A stretch of DNA of 64,000 nucleotides from positions 7,316,001 through 7,380,000 of the forward strand of contig NC_062257.1 in assembly GCF_905475465.1 (NCBI RefSeq), given 5' to 3'. The DNA is from Pieris napi (lineage: Eukaryota > Arthropoda > Insecta > Lepidoptera > Pieridae). Within the stretch, counting starts at the first letter, position 1. Each line of letters starts with the position of its first letter. A program made the position numbers and the translations under genes. Shown piece by piece: positions 1-10,363 of this stretch. The notes beneath the pieces were generated by a model. That model was not told the origin of the DNA. It saw only the letters and a program-made list of their open reading frames with translations, and searched no databases.

Positions 1-1422
1 TATTGTTAACAAAGATGCAAAGTAAAACTGTATGATATTTCCCAAAGTGGCAACTGATGTACCCGTTCTGTAATACAGGAGCATAGCTTGCTCAGACTGA
101 ATTAAACTTATAAAACATTGGACGAAGTTTCATCTTTATGCACTAGTGCTTTTCCTGGCTCCGCACACATGTGTGCAGCGACTCACTTTAAATGCCATGC
201 TAATTAATGTAGCTTAGTGTCTAACAAAGTGCTTGAATTTTTTTGCCATTTTTAACATTAATATGTCTCTTTAAAACCATTGTAACACAATGATTTTTTT
301 ATGAACGAACCAAATTAACGTATAAAACATTTTGTTACGATTTCTTTTTGACATTGAAAAAAGTTATACACATTTTACTCATATTTTTTTTTCTTATTTG
401 CATTGGTCGTATCAGTAAAATAGTATGCATACGGTAGCGCTTTATAAAAGATTTTTTTATCATTTATTCATTTCGGTAACACAATGTAAACATTTTATCA
501 AATACTGTCAAAAAATCCAAATGTAATTGCAATTGTAAGATTTTACGGCGGTATGGCTATTGGAACCAACCGAAAAGTATGGCATGGTGATTTTCGAAAA
601 ATTTGCCTGGTACAAATCGTTGATTTTTTTTTTAAATCATCGCATTCGCTTCTTTATGGCGGGCTGTAAGTAACACCGGAGAAGTGTGGCATGACACTGC
701 TGCCTCTTATTTTTTATGGACTATAGGAAAATACTATAATTTTTGTGGAAGAAATCGTTTAAAAGTCGTAAATAATCCGACGAGTTCGACACCCACGCGC
801 TTGGGCCGCCGGCAAACCCCTGTAGAACCGCCATACTGGTACAAGTGACTAACTATTTTGTGTCACTATTTCCCGGCCTATCCTTATATTACCTTTATAA
901 GGGAAGGGAGGGATACAATATGTCAAAATTCACTATTGAGATTAAGCCGACAAAAACCGTCGAAGTCAAAATCTATGTATTCATTATAATAATAATTAAA
1001 AATTAATAAATAAAAATTTAAAACAAATATAAAAATTTTGGTCCCTGTAGAGGTGTGTTTAACGCTGGCAACATCTTCGCTGTATTGCGATACTTATTCG
1101 TTGAGCACTGAAAGCACCAGCTCTGTAGTCACCGGTACTGTCAGGCGCCAACTTAAATCTTTAATAAGCACCTGTGCACTTCAACCCCATAGACCAAGAG
1201 TCTCTACTCCAAAGGAAACAAAATCAAAGTTGGAGGGAATACCCTTATATTTGAGCAGTTTAGTATTTTCCGCCTACTCTGCAGCCAACGCCAGCTTTTG
1301 TGCTTTTCCGAGAGAGGTATCTATCTGTCTATCTTAAATTTTATTACTATGTTAGGTTAAGAATTATTGTGAATACTGTAAGTTTGTGTTGTGTATTGTG
1401 TATTTATGTATCTATTCTATTA
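1..1422. other. AT-rich non-coding stretch with repeat scraps
   Basis: No gene recognised. About 457-515 resembles the terminal part of the non-LTR 3' end seen more fully at 2205-2502 (a TTTATTCAT...GGTAACACAATGTA motif). A slightly GC-richer patch at about 780-960 is not identified. Open frames here are short and look like chance. Confidence 0.5.
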
Positions 1423-1462
1423 TATTATATTAAATACATAATGTAATGTATTTAATATAATA
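1423..1462. repeat. AT-rich palindrome, 17-bp arms
   Basis: The arms at 1423-1439 and 1446-1462 are perfect reverse complements separated by 6 bp. It lies just upstream of a retrotransposon 3' end and could be a cruciform-prone site. No function can be assigned. Confidence 0.7.
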
Positions 1463-1483
1463 GACTAGATAATATAAGAATTG

Positions 1484-1640
1484 ACTTTGAATAATAATGT
1501 GAAATACTTTAAGACAAATTTGCGCGCCATCGTGTGTGGCAGAATATGCGAACGATTTATGATTGTATCACCTAAACATTTTGTACCTACCATATTCTTG
1601 CAAAAAAATAAATTATTATTATTATTATTGAAATTAATTA
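1484..1640 (+). mobile_element. Non-LTR retrotransposon 3' end with (TTA)n tail
   Basis: A 3'-terminal fragment only. It contains AAATTTGCGCGCCATCGTGT and a stretch about an 'agaatatgcgaac' motif, and ends in a TTA microsatellite (about 1610-1630). The same segment occurs at 28258-28330 just after a retrotransposon C-terminus, which identifies it as that family's 3' UTR. It is 5'-truncated and encodes nothing. Confidence 0.7.
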
Positions 1641-2204
1641 TTTGTGTTATTGTTGTACACTACTGACATTAAGTGATAGTCCAAACTTATTGTACACATT
1701 GTATTTTATGAGGTCATAACAAAACGGTTCTAAAAACTCCGCGACGTCATTAAAAATATTTTACATTTCTTAATGTAAAACGTTCATTATCCTTAAAAGT
1801 ACATGAACTTGGCGCAGTAAATAATCCGCAATGTACAAACACCATTAAACATCTTGGGTTTGTGTTTTGTTTTTTCTCGCCAACCGTCCCGCTTGCTAAT
1901 TGTGATGAATGGACCACTCTTAAAAACTACTTTACAGCACGCGACCACGGCACGTTTATAGTTTACGATTTCGAATTAGACATTACACGACATCGTACGG
2001 GATAAAAATATGTGTTTTATATACGTTTTATCTAAACAAAGGGTCATGAAGAAATCTAGAAAACCGCTACATTCAAAGATAAAAAATACCAGGGTACTGA
2101 CATCCCTTAGTAAGTGGATGTCGGAAATGTGCGACAAGGGTTATCTGCAACGAAATTATGGTCAAAATCCACGCGCGACTGATTTACCTACGCGAGTCTT
2201 TATA
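1641..2204. other. No feature recognised
   Basis: AT-rich sequence without a convincing ORF, RNA gene or repeat boundary. Confidence 0.4.
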
Positions 2205-2502
2205 TCAAAGTCAAAGTCAAAATCATTTATTCATATAGGTAACACAATGTACACTTATGAACGTCAAAAAATAAATATATATGAAATGCTTCTAATTTTA
2301 CATTTACTGCCAGTTCTCAAATCAAGGGCGTAGAAAGGAAGAGAAGAACTGGCAATAAAATCTCCGCCACTGTTTTTATTCGCCAAGTTTTTTGTTTTAC
2401 ACAACGTTTGTAAGGAGCTGCAACCATTACACCATGTTCCACTTGACATCTTAAGTAATAAATAACAATAAAATAAATTAAAAACAAAGATTTGTCCTCT
2501 AT
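2205..2502 (-). mobile_element. Non-LTR retrotransposon 3' end (GACTTT-type tail), minus strand
   Basis: On the minus strand this reads as a 3' UTR with the landmarks AGTGGCGGAGA, 'gccagttcttctcttcc', 'ctacgcccttgatttgagaactgg', 'tttttgacgttcataagtgtac' and 'gttacctatatgaataaatgat', then a TGACTTT repeat tail. The same order recurs at 8666-9410, 22880-23083, 41880-42028 (minus) and 43440-43580. Here there is one copy of the segment that is amplified five times at 8671-9300. It is 5'-truncated with no coding part. Confidence 0.75.
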
Positions 2503-3384
2503 CTATATAAATCGTGTCGGAGTCGTAAGATTCAAAGAGTCGATGGAAAATCCAGAAGACTGCGGCGTGAGAATTAGTATCTTGGTTAATTTATTTAGCA
2601 ATTAAATGCTTCCTCTAAAAGCCTCCAGCACGCTAACCGACTGCGGTACAACTAAACTAAACAAATATTTATTTCACTTCGAGAAATAGAGCCGTATTTA
2701 CTTATTTCTGAAATGAATTTGCTCTTCTATGAATTCTTGAAACAAGCGGAATTAACTTCTGTTTAATAATTTCTACGAAAGTCTAGTTTACTATTCAAAA
2801 TTGTTGCTATTAAATGCTTTTATTTTATAATTAAATCATCATTTCGTTACACTTATTGGTATATATTTGTTAAAGTAAAAACGTTTTAACTTTCTTTAAA
2901 TGACGAAATATTCTTTGGTACGTTATAAATGGTATCTTTCTGCTTGAAATCCTATTCTTCCTTCTGATCCTTAACTCTAATCTACAGCTCACCTACGGTT
3001 TGTATTTTGAATTTTTAACAGCCTGCTTCAACTATTGTAATTTAATAGAAATCCTGGGACATTTAATGTTATCATTGGTGTGTATTTATTTCATTTGTTT
3101 CACGTGTAATAAGTGGACTTACTTATATGATAAAATGGTTTTGGAAATAGTTTAACAAGATAGGACTATAATAAGTCAACCTTAACCTGTATTAAGAACT
3201 TTAAGACAATTCCGTTCTAAATAATTATTTCCGATTTTTGCAGCACGCAACAAAATTCAAAATTTTCCGTTCTTGCGAAATTTTTCATTCATGTTCTCCT
3301 CCCGTGTAACAAATAAATATTCCAAATACATATATTATTATCTGCCAAACAATATTAGCGGAGGAATAAATATTTAAAAAAAAT
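2503..3384. other. No feature recognised
   Basis: AT-rich non-coding DNA. I found no ORF with family resemblance and no clear repeat termini. Confidence 0.4.
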
Positions 3385-3790
3385 CGCTACATAATCATTT
3401 TTCAATCTAATAGGCAAGTAGGTGATCAGCCTGTGCCTAACTTACGCCGTCGACTTTTTGGGTCTTAAGGCCGATTTACATTATCTTAGTGTATAGGAGA
3501 GTGCTTTAGTACAACTTGAAAGGCAAGTTCTTTAGCGTAGCGTTTACTAAAGCAAGTAGCGTTTACATGTTTCAATTAAAGTACTATCCTAAAGCACTCT
3601 CCTAAACACTAAGATAATGTAAATCGGCCTTTAGACAAGCCGGTTTCCTCGCGATGTTTTCCTTCACCCTTTGAGCGAATGTTAAATGCGCACATAAAAA
3701 GAAAGTCCATTGTTGCATAGCCGGGAATCGAATCTACGACCTCAGGGATGTGAGTCGCACGCTAAAGCCATTAGGCCAACACTACTCAAG
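3385..3790 (-). mobile_element. tRNA-derived SINE, minus strand, split by a MITE
   Basis: The minus strand starts near 3785 with a tRNA-like head. It has an A-box-like TGGCCTAATGG and a B-box-like GATTCGATTCC separated by tRNA-typical spacing. A body follows with 'gtccattg', 'gtgcgcattt', 'ggtgaaggaaaacatcg', 'aggaaaccgg' and 'ctgatcacctacttgcctatta'. The copy at 6036-6280 has the same body. The 163-bp element at 3468-3630 interrupts this copy. The 3' end is lost near 3385. Family name not assigned. Confidence 0.8.
3468..3630. mobile_element. 163-bp MITE with TTA target duplication (PIF/Harbinger-like)
   Basis: The long terminal inverted repeats begin AGGCCGATTTACATTATC and continue with mismatches for about 40 bp per side. 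Flanking TTA at 3465-3467 and 3631-3633 fits a 3-bp TWA target duplication, as known for PIF/Harbinger. The host sequence is a SINE, and the same SINE position is uninterrupted in the copy at 6036-6280. It encodes no protein. Superfamily is inferred from duplication length and sequence only. Confidence 0.8.
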
Positions 3791-4284
3791 CTGCTGCACT
3801 GAAGGAATAAATATATAAAATCAAAAACTTACTAGGTCCCAAAATATGAGAACTAAAAACATATCCTTTTTATCAATTTTACAAGATTTGAATTATCAAA
3901 CGATAAATTCTTCAGATGAATATTCAATTTATCTGTTCCGGTGAGCTTCCGTGTTTTTCAACTTCCTTTCAATTAGAACTTGATTGAATTATAATTTCCC
4001 AACTTTTGTTATTCTCTCTTGTTTTAAAGCTTACATTGTCTTCTCCTCGGGGGGTTTCAGTTAATTTATACAAAGTTTATATGGGAAGAGTGGAACAAAA
4101 CTCTTTCACTGGAAAGGGAGATCGATTACCTGTAGCATGTCAAAATATCTGTGTTGTAGATAATTTATTTCACTATGCCTCTCACAATATCAATAGCATA
4201 TTTGACAAAAATCTCGACTAATATTATGGTAGAAAGAATATATACGGTGTCACTTCTCTACAATATCTAAATAGTAATTACGTC
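3791..4284. other. No feature recognised
   Basis: AT-rich; no supported gene. Confidence 0.4.
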
Positions 4285-4760
4285 TGCCGTAGTCAACTAG
4301 CTTAATTAGCCGTTAATTCCACTGCCTAGTCTCTTTACTAAACAGCGCCATTCAACTAGTGGCTCCAATGATTTTCAGCCATTTGATCAAACAGCTAGGC
4401 AAATGACTTGGATCGACAACGTTACATTACGTTACGTTGTTTAGTTCCACTTAATGCCATCTACACTTAATAACACAAAACACAACTGTCAATATAGTAT
4501 GGAAGAGTTTAATGACACAAAGAGTATGTACAGTGTACACTAATATATTAAAAAAAGTGCGCGCGTACAAAGTACACATGTCAGAAGTGAAACTTCACAT
4601 GTTCGTACGTATGGCCTAAGCATTTTATAAGCAGTCAGTTACTTAAATGTTGTAACAAACACTACGGCTGACTATCACTTAGACTGCTTCTTAAACGGCG
4701 CTGTTTAGTTAAGAGTCTAGGCGGTTGATTTAACGGCTAATTAAACTAGTTGGCTGCGAC
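4285..4760. mobile_element. ~470-bp TIR element (non-autonomous DNA transposon)
   Basis: Inverted repeats of about 60 bp bound the segment. The left arm starts near 4291 (AGTCAACTAGCTTAATTAGC...) and the right arm ends near 4755. They match with scattered substitutions through the inner 'ctaaacagcgcc'. Inside, 4548-4598 carries one end of the 470-bp repeat family seen at 15545-16016, so a second element has been nested or captured. No transposase coding. Target duplication not clear. Confidence 0.7.
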
Positions 4761-6035
4761 ATGTCCATTACCATTGATTTCATAATAGATTTTGCACTTT
4801 GATCGTGTCCTCCTTTCCTAAGCACTTCATTGTCACGACATTGAGGTAATTAAAGTAAATTTGTTTGAAGTGAAAATAGTACGCCGCGCACTTGCGAGCC
4901 TTCTGGCAATGAGAGTGTCAGCGGTTTCACTTAACTGCCCGTGAGCCTATTGAACGCAATAAAAAAAAACTGCAAAGACACTTTTTGGTTGGTTGACCAC
5001 ATAGTCTCCGAAATACTTAACGAAATATTTGAAGAAGGTAAATGGGGTCGTGAGAATGCAAAACAAAAGACGACGATGACGTGTTCTGTTTCTTTACGAT
5101 AAGTCACCCAATGCTATTCTGAACCCAAGCATGTGGTTCGGTTGTGTCCGCAGATGAAGAAACACATTACACGCAAAAATCTTAGAATATTTTATTATAA
5201 TTGGCTCTTAATTTTTCCGTAATGCGTTTTTGAGGCTTTTATCCTAAAGCCAACGGTTTTGTATGAAAGTAACGAGCCTTATTAAACTCTTAATGGGGTC
5301 ATTCAATTTCTTTACCCGGAATTTTCGTTATTACCGTGTAATAACACTTTATATGTAACAATTTTTTAATGTTTATGTAGCGCGAAGTTGGTTTTTGTTT
5401 CAGATCTGACGTTTTTATAATTAGAGCGAATGCTTTTTAATAGTTAATATTTTTAGTATAAAGTATGTTCAGATGGTCTGTTATTAGTACTATATTAATT
5501 TTAATAAGTAAGTTTCTTAACAATTAATTGTATTTGCCAAAAAAAATTGTATACGTAATATTATAAAGACATCTTTGTTACTTTCCAAAGTTTAAATATA
5601 AATCTGTCAACAATCCCTCGATATAAGTTAATCAATATGAATTTATGAGCGAGTAACTTTGTCTAACAATTTGAGAAGTTTACTTCTATCAAGACAATTG
5701 TATGGCTTTGATCTTCACGAAATCTTTTAAGACCATTATAAAGACGGTATGGTATACATAGAACATGTACACAACAGGAATACATTTTCACAATTTAAAC
5801 TTTTGAGGGTAGTGGAAAAATAACGAGGATCGCGATAATTCACGTTCTTGAGTTACAAAATCTTTTATTTTATTGTGGTAAATTAAATTTTGGGTTTTTC
5901 TTGTGAATCATCTTCAAATTAGGTATCATGTAGGATATTAGAATAACAATTTATTTATATGATATATAAACCAAAAATCCTCCTGGCGCTCACCTTTATT
6001 TATTTAAGTTAATTTTAAGATTTAGTTTAGTTTAT
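4761..6035. other. No feature recognised
   Basis: AT-rich non-coding DNA of about 1.3 kb. No ORF with recognisable domains and no obvious terminal repeats. Confidence 0.4.
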
Positions 6036-6280
6036 TTGAGGTTTGATCCCCGGCTGTGCACCAATGGACGTTCTTTCTATGTGCGCATTTAACATTTGCT
6101 CAAACGGTGAAGGAAAAAATCGTGAGGAAACCGAAATGTCTTAGACCCAAAAAGTCGACGGCGTGTGTCAAGAACTGGAGGCTAATCACCTACTTGCCTA
6201 TTACATTTAAAAATGATCATGAAACAGATTCAGAAATCTGAGGTCAAGACCTAAAGAGGTATAGGACCTATTGTGGTAGA
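6036..6280 (+). mobile_element. tRNA-derived SINE, plus strand, 5'-truncated
   Basis: Starts within the B-box region (GTTTGATCCCCGGCTGTGCA) and runs through the body shared with 3385-3790 to the 3' part ('gatcatgaaacagattcag...aaatctgaggtc'). The A box is missing, so it is 5'-truncated. It preserves the uninterrupted 'gtcttagacccaaaaagtcg' stretch that is the empty site for the MITE at 3468-3630. Confidence 0.8.
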
Positions 6281-6827
6281 TTACTTGTTTCGGGCTCCTT
6301 CTATTATTATCCATAATTATATATTAGTTTAAGAAACATTCATCTGAAGGATATGCGTATATCAAGCTGATACCGTAAAGATAGAACATTAATGTGATAT
6401 TAGTTCGTGAGCTCCTCAAATGAGGCAGTTAAGTCTGCCTGGATCAATAACGCGCGGTGATAATGCCACATTGTCTCTGTATTATGTAGTTAATTAGTCG
6501 TTAGCATTTAATACCAAAAGTGTAATGAGGATGCGGATTCAGATTTTATTTATTAATTTATAAGACATATTAACAATATACATACGGACAGTCATAGAGA
6601 AATTATTACACCAAAACACATGCGTGTACATTAATTATAAGTATTCACGACATTTCAAAATAAACAAAAATTGGAAAACATTTTATTTTTTACGAATAGT
6701 AAACTCAACAAAAATATATTTATTTATTTTGCATCACGCACATGTATATTTTATCGTGTGTTTATAAAATTAGCCATTTTAACAGGGCTTTTAGTTTGTA
6801 TATTGATCTTTAAACAATACTTATTTT
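6281..6827. other. No feature recognised
   Basis: AT-rich non-coding sequence. Confidence 0.4.
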
Positions 6828-7288
6828 TGAAGTGAATCTTCTTTAGGATTATGAGGGTAAAATTTTTACGGAAAAGTTTTTTGTCGAAGAGAAGTGAATT
6901 TTTGATGAAATTCGTTAAGAGAATTTTTGAAATATTAGTATTTTATATTTTAATCAAAATAATTTATTAAAATCTCAAATGACGAATTGTAAATTAAAAT
7001 GCCACGTGATTTTATTATCGAAGAAATAAATTTATTATTTATATTAATTTTCGACGCTTAATATTTTAATGACCATTAAATTCGTTAAATTTTTATTTAT
7101 TTATATTATCATTAGCAAGTAATATATAGTGTGTAAACAGTGTGAAATGTGAATATGGATATACAAATACATGGAGTGATCATATACTGGTACATGATCA
7201 TCTATTGGGGCTTTTACCTTAGTAATAATTAATTTACAAAGAAGTTTCACTTCTGACATGTGTACTTTGTACGCACGCACTTTTTTAT
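6828..7288 (-). mobile_element. 470-bp non-autonomous DNA element, copy 1 (inverted)
   Basis: Bounded on the left by TGAAGTGAATCTTCTTTAGG and on the right by 'aagaagtttcacttctgaca' followed by 'tgtgtactttgtacgcacgcac'. In reverse orientation the interior matches 15545-16016 and 25989-26408, for example in 'aatgacgaattgtaaattaa'. It has internal deletions and a divergent right half. No coding capacity. Confidence 0.7.
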
Positions 7289-8665
7289 AACTACAAGATT
7301 CTATTAAGATAATTTTTTAAATTATATTTTTAAATTTAATTATTATATAATAATTGTTACATTTTACAAAATAAAATACTAAAACCTTATAATTAGTTCT
7401 GTCTGCATTTACCAGAGTGTTCAGAGAAGTTGTTCGGATTAATACACCTGCAGCTGAATTTCTTGCAACATCACAACACATCAATATCGAAGCAGTATAC
7501 AAAATTCCACTCTAAGCTAATTTTAAATAATTCAAAGAATTCTATTCAAGTAGAACCTGACCGGCGTGCTTCCAAACAATCTAATTGTAAACCCAAAAGA
7601 CTACACGTCTCTTATCTTTTACTGATCACGTATAAATTCCAAACTCATGGAAGTTAAATCAAAGGTGGAATCCATACAAACTTATCTGAAAATGACTGCA
7701 GTCGGAACTAGACGGCTATGCGCTCTGTGGCTCTCAAACTTTCAAAATACGTTATATTATTGCGTATAGATCAAAATACTTTTTTTTAATAATTAACCAG
7801 GAGTAACCAATATTATATTGTACTCGCGTGTACGGAGATAGAAATGCGTGCCTATTTCTAACTTTCATAGAATTAATTCCATGTCAAGTGAAACAAACCG
7901 TTACAAACCAGCAAACCGTACTTGGCGATGAAAAAGAGCAAAAATGTTTAGGAAAGGTGAATAAATAAGTTAATTGTTTTTGAAATATCACATAGTTAAC
8001 TCAAGACAGGCAGGTATCCGAAGTGGGCGTATATATGAGTTGACGTTTCGTGAAAAAAATATTTATTTTACCATATTATAATTTTATCTTGGTCTGCTGC
8101 AGCGTAGATAGGTTGTATTAACTAAATCGATCCAACGTTAGCGCCTTTGTTTCAGTATATATTTTTACACTTTGGAAACCACCACAGCGACGTGCAAAGC
8201 CTGCCAAAGCAGCCTCTCAGGGTAATTCCCTAAAAACTTGTAGCAGATGTCAGAAGCAATATTTTGTGCGACAAAGAACACAGAATGTGTGAATTACACC
8301 CAACGGGGACGCAAATGTTTGTATCATTGTTGCGAGACTACCATTTCACATCTGTGGAAGTACATTGTTGGAAATAGTAGACACGAAGAATATTTGATGT
8401 ATTTTTTTATATATTTCAAAAGAGGACAGAAGGGGCACCTAAAATTTTATGCATTCTAAGTTATAGTTTTCGTTATTTCTTTAAGCAATGATCAGATATG
8501 ATAGTAGTATTATAGCGAGGGGGCCGATGGCTGTCGAACTGTGGCTGTGTTGTGACTGGTCGAACTTGGATTCATATACATGCGCATGATGTTAGTTATT
8601 TGCGTGTTGGTCCCACGAGAATGTAAGTGCGTGCTCCTATTTCACCATGCCTCCTGCTGATAGAG
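7289..8665. other. No feature recognised
   Basis: AT-rich non-coding sequence of about 1.4 kb. Short open frames lack any recognisable domain. From about 8590 it grades into the retrotransposon 3' end that follows. Confidence 0.4.
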
Positions 8666-9410
8666 GACAAATCTTTGTTTTTAATTTATTTTATTATTAT
8701 TTTTTAACATATAATTAAATATAAGTACAGTAATAATAAAAGAGTGGCGGAGAGTTTATTGCCAGTTCTACTCTTCCGTTCTACGCCCTTGATTTGAGAT
8801 TTGTTTTTAATTTATTTTATTATTATTTTTTAACATATAATTAAATATAAGTACAGTAATAATAAAAGAGTGGCGGAGAGTTTATTGCCAGTTCTACTCT
8901 TCCGTTCTACGCCCTTGATTTGAGATTTGTTTTTAATTTATTTTATTATTATTTTTTAACATATAATTAAATATAAGTACAGTAATAATAAAAGAGTGGC
9001 GGAGAGTTTATTGCCAGTTCTACTCTTCCGTTCTACGCCCTTGATTTGAGATTTGTTTTTAATTTATTTTATTATTATTTTTTAACATATAATTAAATAT
9101 AAGTACAGTAATAATAAAAGAGTGGCGGAGAGTTTATTGCCAGTTCTACTCTTCCGTTCTACGCCCTTGATTTGAGATTTGTTTTTAATTTATTTTATTA
9201 TTATTTTTTAACATATAATTAAATATAAGTACATTAATAATAAAAGAGTGGCGGAAAGTTTATTGCCAGTTCTTCTCTTCCGTTCTACGCCCTTGATTTG
9301 AGAACTGGCAGTATATGTAAAATTAGAAGCATTTAATGTATATTTATTTTTTGACGTTCATACATTGTGTTACCTATATGATTAAATGATTTTTGACTTG
9401 TGACTTTTAT
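8666..9410 (+). mobile_element. Non-LTR retrotransposon 3' end with internally amplified segment
   Basis: Same family as 2205-2502. It opens at 'gaggacaaatctttg', a motif shared with the inner end of that copy, and closes with 'tttttgacgttcatacattg', 'gttacctatatgattaaatg' and a short TGACTT tail. Between these, a 126-bp segment of the 3' UTR is repeated five times (separate entry). Confidence 0.75.
8671..9300 (+). repeat. 126-bp tandem repeat, 5 copies
   Basis: The phrase GATTTGAGAT/GATTTGAGAA recurs at 8791, 8917, 9043, 9169 and 9295, an exact 126-bp period. Each unit holds 'taatttattttattattatt', 'aataataaaagagtggcgg' and 'ttctacgcccttgatttgag'. Copies 1-4 look essentially identical. The last differs at a few positions (cattaa, gcggaaag, tcttctc) and joins the normal 3' end. 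This points to recent expansion by unequal exchange or slippage within an old retrotransposon tail. Confidence 0.9.
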
Positions 9411-9956
9411 TTGTTTCTTGGTTCGTTCTTCTTAGACTAGGCGTGTTCGTTCGTTCGCGAGTATATAAGCCTCCCGGCAGGCCCATAGTTAAACAATGAG
9501 AAACATATATTAATCCCTAAAGTCTCAAAAGTAATACAACTTTTAAGGAAGCAAAGAAAAAGAAAACATGATTTCATTAAAAGTAACGAGAGAATAAATG
9601 TACGGCGAAAGTGAAAAACATGAAGAAAAATTGTGAAGTCGAAATAAGGATAAACAGAGCACGTAACAAAGTCATCAGAGGAATTTTCATCATAATAACT
9701 GGATTCCTCTTAAAAAATGAGGCCAGGTGAAAGGGTGCGCCCATGAATTATTTATTACCGAATCAAAGTCTTTATCTTTTCATTATCATTGGTGCCTCAT
9801 CTTTATATCCACGTTGTTAATACAAATTGATTATTGTGCTTTTTGTAACTTTCTAAGAAAACAATAATTGTATTTTCATTTGTTTTACTTCAATGTATTC
9901 TGATGAATTACGTACTTTCTTGTAATTCCCACTTTTGCTTCTACATTGCTATTATT
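9411..9956. other. No feature recognised
   Basis: AT-rich non-coding sequence between retrotransposon fragments. Confidence 0.4.
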
Positions 9957-10125
9957 TACTTTTTTATAGAACAGGGGGTAAACCTAATGTTAAACCATAG
10001 ACACACACTTCCTCCAGAAGGTTCGCATGTGGGTTGCCGGACTACTAATAAATGGTACGCTCGTATCTTGAAGGACCATAAGTCGAATTGGTTCTAAAAT
10101 ACTTTAGTGGGCAGCTGGTTCCTCA
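9957..10125 (-). mobile_element. 3'-terminal fragment of the element A family
   Basis: Starts with a T run and 'tagaacagggggtaaac', then matches, in diverged form, the minus-strand 3' end of the element at 10364-13760 through 'gaaggaccataagtcgaattgg' and 'tgggcagctggttcc'. It is an older, 5'-truncated copy in the same orientation as its full-length neighbour. Confidence 0.75.
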
Positions 10126-10363
10126 AAGCATCACCGCGCTTCCGAAGGTACCTTAAAATGTTTTGACCAACTGCAACTTCTGTTTTATTTTATTTTGAGA
10201 AGCAAATATCGGTTAAGTACAAGTGCACAGATACTCAATATTTATGAAGTCGTCTGAGAGACAGTACCGGCTACTCCAGAGCTGCTGCATCTACATCAGT
10301 AAGGAACTGTTGCTAACGCTGACAGCGACATTCTCTATTTACTTGGCCTCCGAAATGAGAATC

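Noticed and set aside
3385..6280. tRNA gene calls at the A/B boxes
   Set aside because: The boxes belong to a SINE head; no complete cloverleaf or anticodon arm could be drawn.
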